Below the pieces are notes generated by a model. The model ran no database searches. It saw only the letters and a program-made list of their open reading frames with translations, and was not told where the DNA came from. Below, piece by piece: positions 59,605 to 64,000 of a DNA stretch of 64,000 bases (the stretch's first letter is position 1; every line of letters begins with the position of its first letter). Source of the DNA: an uncultured Pseudomonadales bacterium (lineage in GTDB: Bacteria; Pseudomonadota; Gammaproteobacteria; Pseudomonadales; Cellvibrionaceae); contig CANLDL010000004.1 of the NCBI GenBank assembly GCA_947489425.1, forward strand, positions 124,001 through 188,000, read 5' to 3'. A program made the position numbers and the translations under genes.

Positions 59605-61188
59605 ATGAGTGATAGCAATTTTATTAATGAAGTAAATAAGCGTAGAACCTTCGCTATTATTTCTCACCCCGATGCGGGTAAAACCACCATTACTGAGAAG
59701 CTTTTGCTACTTGGTCAGTTAATTCAGCTAGCAGGCTCAGTGAAAGGCAAAAAAGGCCCTCATGCAAAATCTGACTGGATGAGTATGGAGCAAGAGCGCG
59801 GTATCTCAGTGACTTCATCGGTGATGCAGTTCCCTTATAAAGAGCGCATGGTTAATCTGCTCGATACCCCGGGGCATGAGGACTTCTCAGAAGATACCTA
59901 CCGTACCTTAACCGCCGTTGATTCGGTGTTAATGGTGATTGATGGTGCAAAGGGTGTAGAGGACCGCACCATTAAACTGATGGATGTTTGCCGCCTGCGT
60001 GATACGCCAATTTTGTCCTTTATTAACAAAATGGATCGTGACATACGCGACCCTATCGATGTAATGGATGAGATCGAAAAAGTCCTAAAAATAGCCGCTG
60101 CACCCATTAACTGGCCTATAGGTATGGGTAAGCAATTTAAAGGTGTTTACAACCTTTATACGGATACTATTCATGTGTATCAGCAAGGTATGGGGCATAC
60201 GCTCAATGATGATATTCGTATACAAGGGCTCGATAGCGACGAGGCTACTGAGTTATTTGGCGCCTATGCCGACGACGTACGCGAAGAGATAGAGTTAGTG
60301 CGTGGTGCAACCCACGAGTTCGACCGCGACGAATACCTAGCAGGGCGCCTAACGCCGGTATTTTTTGGGACCGCACTTGGTAACTTTGGTGTGCGTGAAA
60401 TGCTCGATGGCTTTGTCGAGTGGGCACCCATACCACAGCCACGGGCAACCAAATCGCGTGAGGTAAATGCGCTTGAGGAGAAGTTCTCGGGCTTTATCTT
60501 TAAAATACAAGCCAATATGGACCCTAAGCATCGCGACCGTATTGCTTTTATGCGGGTATGCTCGGGTAAATACCAGCAGGGCATGAAGATGCAGCATGTG
60601 CGCCTGGGCAAAAGTGTTAAAATCGCCGATGCAGTGACCTTTTTGGCGGGCGATCGCAGCTCGGTAGAAGAGGCAATATCCGGCGATATTATTGGTTTAC
60701 ACAACCATGGCACCATCCAAATTGGCGATACTTTTACCGAAGGCGAAGATTTAAAGTACACGGGTATACCGCACTTTGCGCCTGAGCTATTTCGTCGCAT
60801 TCGCCTAAAAGACCCATTAAAAACCAAGCAGTTACAAAAAGGTTTACAGCAATTATCCGAGGAGGGGTCAACGCAAGTTTTCTTCCCGCTTAACACAACG
60901 GATATTATTGTTGGTGCAGTCGGTGTGCTGCAATTTGAGGTTGTCGCTTATCGCCTAAAAGACGAATATAAAGTCGAGGCTATATACGAGCCTATTAATG
61001 TGACTACCGCGCGTTGGGTAGAGTGTGATGACGAGAAAGCTATGGATGTCTTTAAGCGTAAAGTAGGTGATAACCTCGCTATCGATGGTGGTGGGCATTT
61101 AACCTATTTAGCGCCAACACGTGTTAATTTAAGCCTAAGTGAAGAGCGCTACCCCGAGGTAGAATTTAGAGCAACCCGAGAGCATTAA
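59605..61188 (+). CDS. prfC: Peptide chain release factor 3
   Basis: A 527-residue GTPase that removes RF1 and RF2 from the ribosome. G1 is [16 protein letters not shown], switch I/G2 [10 protein letters not shown]3 DTPGHEDF and G4 NKMDRD. The mid-domain and C-terminal parts are complete and of normal length. It overlaps the next gene by one base (TAATG). Confidence 0.98.
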   Translation: MSDSNFINEVNKRRTFAIISHPDAGKTTITEKLLLLGQLIQLAGSVKGKKGPHAKSDWMSMEQERGISVTSSVMQFPYKERMVNLLDTPGHEDFSEDTYRTLTAVDSVLMVIDGAKGVEDRTIKLMDVCRLRDTPILSFINKMDRDIRDPIDVMDEIEKVLKIAAAPINWPIGMGKQFKGVYNLYTDTIHVYQQGMGHTLNDDIRIQGLDSDEATELFGAYADDVREEIELVRGATHEFDRDEYLAGRLTPVFFGTALGNFGVREMLDGFVEWAPIPQPRATKSREVNALEEKFSGFIFKIQANMDPKHRDRIAFMRVCSGKYQQGMKMQHVRLGKSVKIADAVTFLAGDRSSVEEAISGDIIGLHNHGTIQIGDTFTEGEDLKYTGIPHFAPELFRRIRLKDPLKTKQLQKGLQQLSEEGSTQVFFPLNTTDIIVGAVGVLQFEVVAYRLKDEYKVEAIYEPINVTTARWVECDDEKAMDVFKRKVGDNLAIDGGGHLTYLAPTRVNLSLSEERYPEVEFRATREH

Positions 61189-61544
61189 TGCTAGATACCT
61201 TTGTCACTGTTATTTTATCCGTAGGTATTCTTTGCTTATTGGCAGGTATATTCTTTTGGGTAAAAACCCCTTATTATCGTGTAGACGAGGCTCGTATGCT
61301 CAAGGTGTTGGAGATGGTGCTAACAGGGCAGGCGACTGATAATGACTGGCATATGACCTTTGGCATGACGATTCGCCATTCTCCAGAGTTAGAAGAGCTT
61401 CGCCAGCAATGTGTGTTGATTGAAGAAGAGCACTTTATCGGTGAAAGCACCTCTCGATATTTATTTGAGGCCGAGGGCCTAAAAGCATTAAAGGATGTAC
61501 GTGATAAGTTGCATTCAGTACAACTGTTGGATAATAAAAAATAA
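61188..61544 (+). CDS. Small membrane-anchored protein of unknown function
   Basis: A 118-residue protein with one N-terminal membrane segment (TFVTVILSVGILCLLAGIFFWV, residues 3-24, written here only to mark its position) and a mainly helical cytosolic part (VLEMVLTGQATDNDWHMTFG, CVLIEEEHFIGE). It shares the TAATG junction with prfC, so translation is coupled. The small size and location hint at a helper role, but no function is known. Confidence 0.75.
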   Translation: MLDTFVTVILSVGILCLLAGIFFWVKTPYYRVDEARMLKVLEMVLTGQATDNDWHMTFGMTIRHSPELEELRQQCVLIEEEHFIGESTSRYLFEAEGLKALKDVRDKLHSVQLLDNKK

Positions 61545-61564
61545 AGCAAAAAGAGAAACAATAT

Positions 61565-62650
61565 ATGAATATACAATCAACTCCAGTCGCTCGTTTTTTA
61601 TTGGTGCTGGCAGCCTTTGTTATTGTTGTTGCAGGTATGCGTGCTGCTGAAACCCTGCTAGTCCCTTTCTTACTGTCATTGTTTATTGCCGTTATTGTCT
61701 CGCCTTTATTAGGCTGGTTGAATAATCGTGGCCTACCTAATTGGTTATCTATTCTATTAATCGTTGTGATGATCATTGTTGTTGGCTTTTTTATGGGCGT
61801 TATTGTTGGCTCATCGATCAATAGTTTTAGAGCAGACTTACCCGAATACCAAGCGCGCTTGTTAGCATTATCGGATGGTGTTTTTCAAAAGCTGGCAAGC
61901 TTTGGCATCGAGATAGATCCCACGCAATGGCGTGATATTTTTAACCCTAGTGCTGCGCTTTCGATGGCGGGTAATACATTGGCTTCTTTTGGTAACCTAA
62001 TGACCGACGGCTTCCTTATTTTGTTAACGGTTATGTTTATTTTGGCCGAGGAAGTTAACTTTAGCGACAAATTACGCCACGCAGTACCTGGTGGCGAAAA
62101 AACAGTAAAAGCATTAAATAGTTTTACTACTAGCGTCAACAAATATATGGCAATAAAAATGTTAGTGAGTTTACTGACAGGGTTTATTGTTATGGTTAGT
62201 CTGTTTTTTATTGGGGTAGACTACTTTGTGCTATGGGGTTTACTGGCTTTTCTGCTTAACTTTATTCCAACACTGGGTTCAATCATTGCTGCTGTTCCCC
62301 CTGTGTTATTGGCTATTGTGCAACTAGGTGTACCAGAGGCACTGATGACCGCTGCGGTATTTTTTGCTGTCAATACTATTATAGGTAATGTGCTAGAACC
62401 TCGTTTTATGGGTAAAGGACTGGATCTTTCATCGCTCGTTGTATTTTTATCCTTAGTATTTTGGGGATGGATACTAGGCCCCGTCGGTATGTTGCTATCT
62501 GTCCCGCTGACTATGACAGTGAAAATTGCACTTGAGAACTTTGAAGGCACCTACTGGGTGGGCGTAATGTTGGGCTCCGGTGCTGGTATTAATGATGTTA
62601 AGTTTGGTGGCGAGGCATTGGATGGGCTACCAAAAATTAGTGAAAAATAG
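61565..62650 (+). CDS. AI-2E family transporter (PF01594 type)
   Basis: A 361-residue inner-membrane protein with about eight hydrophobic segments. Typical features are FLLSLFIAVIVSPLLGWLNN near the start, LLAFLLNFIPTLGSIIAAVP, and GNVLEPRFMGKGLDLSSLVV, followed by LSLVFWGWILGPVGMLLSVP. Members include TqsA (AI-2 export) and Na+/H+ antiporter-like proteins. The substrate is not known here. It starts 20 bp after the small membrane protein. Confidence 0.92.
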   Translation: MNIQSTPVARFLLVLAAFVIVVAGMRAAETLLVPFLLSLFIAVIVSPLLGWLNNRGLPNWLSILLIVVMIIVVGFFMGVIVGSSINSFRADLPEYQARLLALSDGVFQKLASFGIEIDPTQWRDIFNPSAALSMAGNTLASFGNLMTDGFLILLTVMFILAEEVNFSDKLRHAVPGGEKTVKALNSFTTSVNKYMAIKMLVSLLTGFIVMVSLFFIGVDYFVLWGLLAFLLNFIPTLGSIIAAVPPVLLAIVQLGVPEALMTAAVFFAVNTIIGNVLEPRFMGKGLDLSSLVVFLSLVFWGWILGPVGMLLSVPLTMTVKIALENFEGTYWVGVMLGSGAGINDVKFGGEALDGLPKISEK

Positions 62651-62809
62651 AGGCTCTAAATTGATAGTAAAAGCTTATAGCTTCTTATAGACGTATTATG
62701 ATTTTATAAAACTTGGATGACATTGATATAGATTCTTATGGTGAGCACATAAAAGACTCGCTATATGCGGATTTATAATCACTGAAATAGAGGTTAGGCC
62801 TATACTGTT

Positions 62810-64000
62810 ATGGATAATAAAGATGTAAGTTTTGTATTCTATGGGTTATGTACAAAAGATGCAGACCCTGAGCAAGTAAAAATAAAAATAGCTCATTTGT
62901 TTTCTCTATCGTCAAAAAAAGCAAACTCCCTTTTTTCTGGTAAGAGAGTGGTCATCAAAAAGGCAATATCCAGAGCTCAGGCAGAACGCTATCGCAGCAA
63001 ATTTTTATCTTTGGGTGCTATTGGTGAAGTTGAAGATGTTATTGTCGATGGGTCTATTCCAGCGACTGGAAAACCCAAAGACAATGGTTTTTCTAGCGGC
63101 TCTTCGAAAAAGATTGATAGTAAACCTTCCAAAAAGAAAAGTAAGTTAACCGATTATAAGCTGGTAAAAGCGCTGATGTATACGGGCTTTTCCTGTGCGG
63201 TTATTTTAGGGTTGTCGGTTAGTTTTTTAAGTTTCATGTCTCTCAACGGCGCTCTCGATACATACATAACAGAAATAGAAAGGATTTTTTTGGAGGATGA
63301 ATATAAAGAAATACATCTGACACTGTCTGAATTTGAACAGTTTGCTCTACGTAATAAAGAGTACCCGCTTTCTCTATCTGAGTTGAATATAAATGATGTT
63401 CAAGATACCTCATTTAGGTGGGACGAAGAACAGATTTTAACAGTTGAGATTAAGGATGGCCGAAAAAACATGGTGTTAGAGTATAAGCCAAGTCTAGAGG
63501 TTGGCCGAGTATTTTGGGATTGTATACAGAAAAAAAATGATGGATTAACACCTCCACTTGAATGCCAGACAACAGAAGAGTTTATTGAGCACTCTAACCA
63601 TGTGAGCACATCGAATAAGTTAGCAGAGTTATATGTGCCAGAGTATTGGTCACAACTAGACAATCAAGACAGTATGAGTTTGTTCTATACCTCTATAGAT
63701 AAAAAGATAGCGACTTATGTTGTTTCTGAATCAAAAGTTGAGTCGCCTCATCATACCTATGGTTCTTTTGCCAAAGCTGTTCTTGAGTATATGAGCCGTA
63801 CAAATAATGTTGATGAGATTATTGGTCTGCCTACAATATCTGTTATCAATGGCAGAAGTGCTATTCACTATTTAGCCAAGCAGTCAAATAGTAGTGAACG
63901 AACATATCTGATCACGGTTATCGATGGTAAAGATTATTATCATAGAGTTATCACGAACTGGGTGGAGAATAAACCACACAAATATATTCCGTTGGCTTAT
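62810..64000 (+). CDS. Membrane protein with YjgN-type N-terminal module (cut by window end)
   Basis: A frame of 397 codons from ATG 62810 is open to the last base; the gene runs out of the window. Residues 1-75 (FYGLCTKDADPEQVKIKI, LFSGKRVVIKKAI, LGAIGEVED) match the N-terminal module of the protein at 46203-47690. A Lys/Ser-rich linker leads to a membrane segment (GFSCAVILGLSVSFLSFM, about residues 125-142), then a long extracytoplasmic region. Part of that region (PLSLSELNI, KNMVLEYKPSLEVGRVFWDC) is reminiscent of type IV pilin C-domains. Function unknown. Confidence 0.8.
   Translation, partial: MDNKDVSFVFYGLCTKDADPEQVKIKIAHLFSLSSKKANSLFSGKRVVIKKAISRAQAERYRSKFLSLGAIGEVEDVIVDGSIPATGKPKDNGFSSGSSKKIDSKPSKKKSKLTDYKLVKALMYTGFSCAVILGLSVSFLSFMSLNGALDTYITEIERIFLEDEYKEIHLTLSEFEQFALRNKEYPLSLSELNINDVQDTSFRWDEEQILTVEIKDGRKNMVLEYKPSLEVGRVFWDCIQKKNDGLTPPLECQTTEEFIEHSNHVSTSNKLAELYVPEYWSQLDNQDSMSLFYTSIDKKIATYVVSESKVESPHHTYGSFAKAVLEYMSRTNNVDEIIGLPTISVINGRSAIHYLAKQSNSSERTYLITVIDGKDYYHRVITNWVENKPHKYIPLAY

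Noticed and set aside
1..64000. CRISPR array
   Set aside because: No regularly spaced direct repeats or cas-like genes were found in any part of the window.

Overview
The window reads as chromosome of a moderately AT-rich marine-type gammaproteobacterium. The order hemA-prfA-prmC facing lolB-ispE-tRNA-Gln-prs-rplY-pth-ychF, the divergent pepA-holC-(unknown)-valS and lptF-lptG pair, and single genes such as rdgC, prfC, rlmA and rhlB are all gammaproteobacterial. The protein style (YjgN/DUF898 with an M48 peptidase, DUF3369-type receiver fused to GGDEF-EAL) fits Cellvibrionales or relatives; that placement is inference without a database search. Several genes start with TTG (pth, rhlB, the histidine kinase and probably the first RHS gene).

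Layout. 1-2.8 kb: an electrophile or oxidative-stress style cluster with the 3' end of an alcohol dehydrogenase, a TetR regulator, an exported NTF2-like protein, an AhpD-like protein and a glyoxalase-I-like protein that lacks two expected metal ligands. 3.0-11.5 kb: valS, an unknown gene, holC and pepA, divergent from lptF-lptG. 11.7-20.6 kb: LysR regulator, small basic protein, ABC exporter, rlmA, DUF2058, CPA1 antiporter, DUF2130, rdgC, glutaredoxin. 20.8-26.8 kb: a sauS/sauT-like acylating aldehyde dehydrogenase and acyl-CoA ligase pair, convergent with fhs (formate-THF ligase), then yghU.

27.5-34.6 kb is the accessory region. It carries a polymorphic RHS toxin locus split into two secreted halves (the first with an apparent frameshift just after a TTG start), a variable C-terminal toxin tip with an abutting immunity gene, an inverted-repeat element, an orphan toxin tip with its own immunity gene, a further immunity-like ORF and a DUF1963 gene.

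34.7-46 kb returns to core translation, ribosome and haem genes. A 268-bp MITE-like palindromic element sits only 8 bp in front of hemA. 46-51.8 kb: YjgN-like membrane protein, M48 peptidase, RhlB helicase, and a twin-receiver protein with a degenerate GGDEF. 51.8-59.2 kb: a signalling block on the minus strand (unknown protein, carboxylesterase, chemoreceptor, REC-PAS-GGDEF-EAL protein, histidine kinase). 59.6-64 kb: prfC, a small membrane protein, an AI-2E family permease, and the 5' part of an unlisted membrane protein whose N-terminal module matches that of the YjgN-like protein.

No rRNA genes, CRISPR arrays, insertion-sequence transposases or prophage genes were seen. One tRNA (Gln, anticodon TTG) is present.
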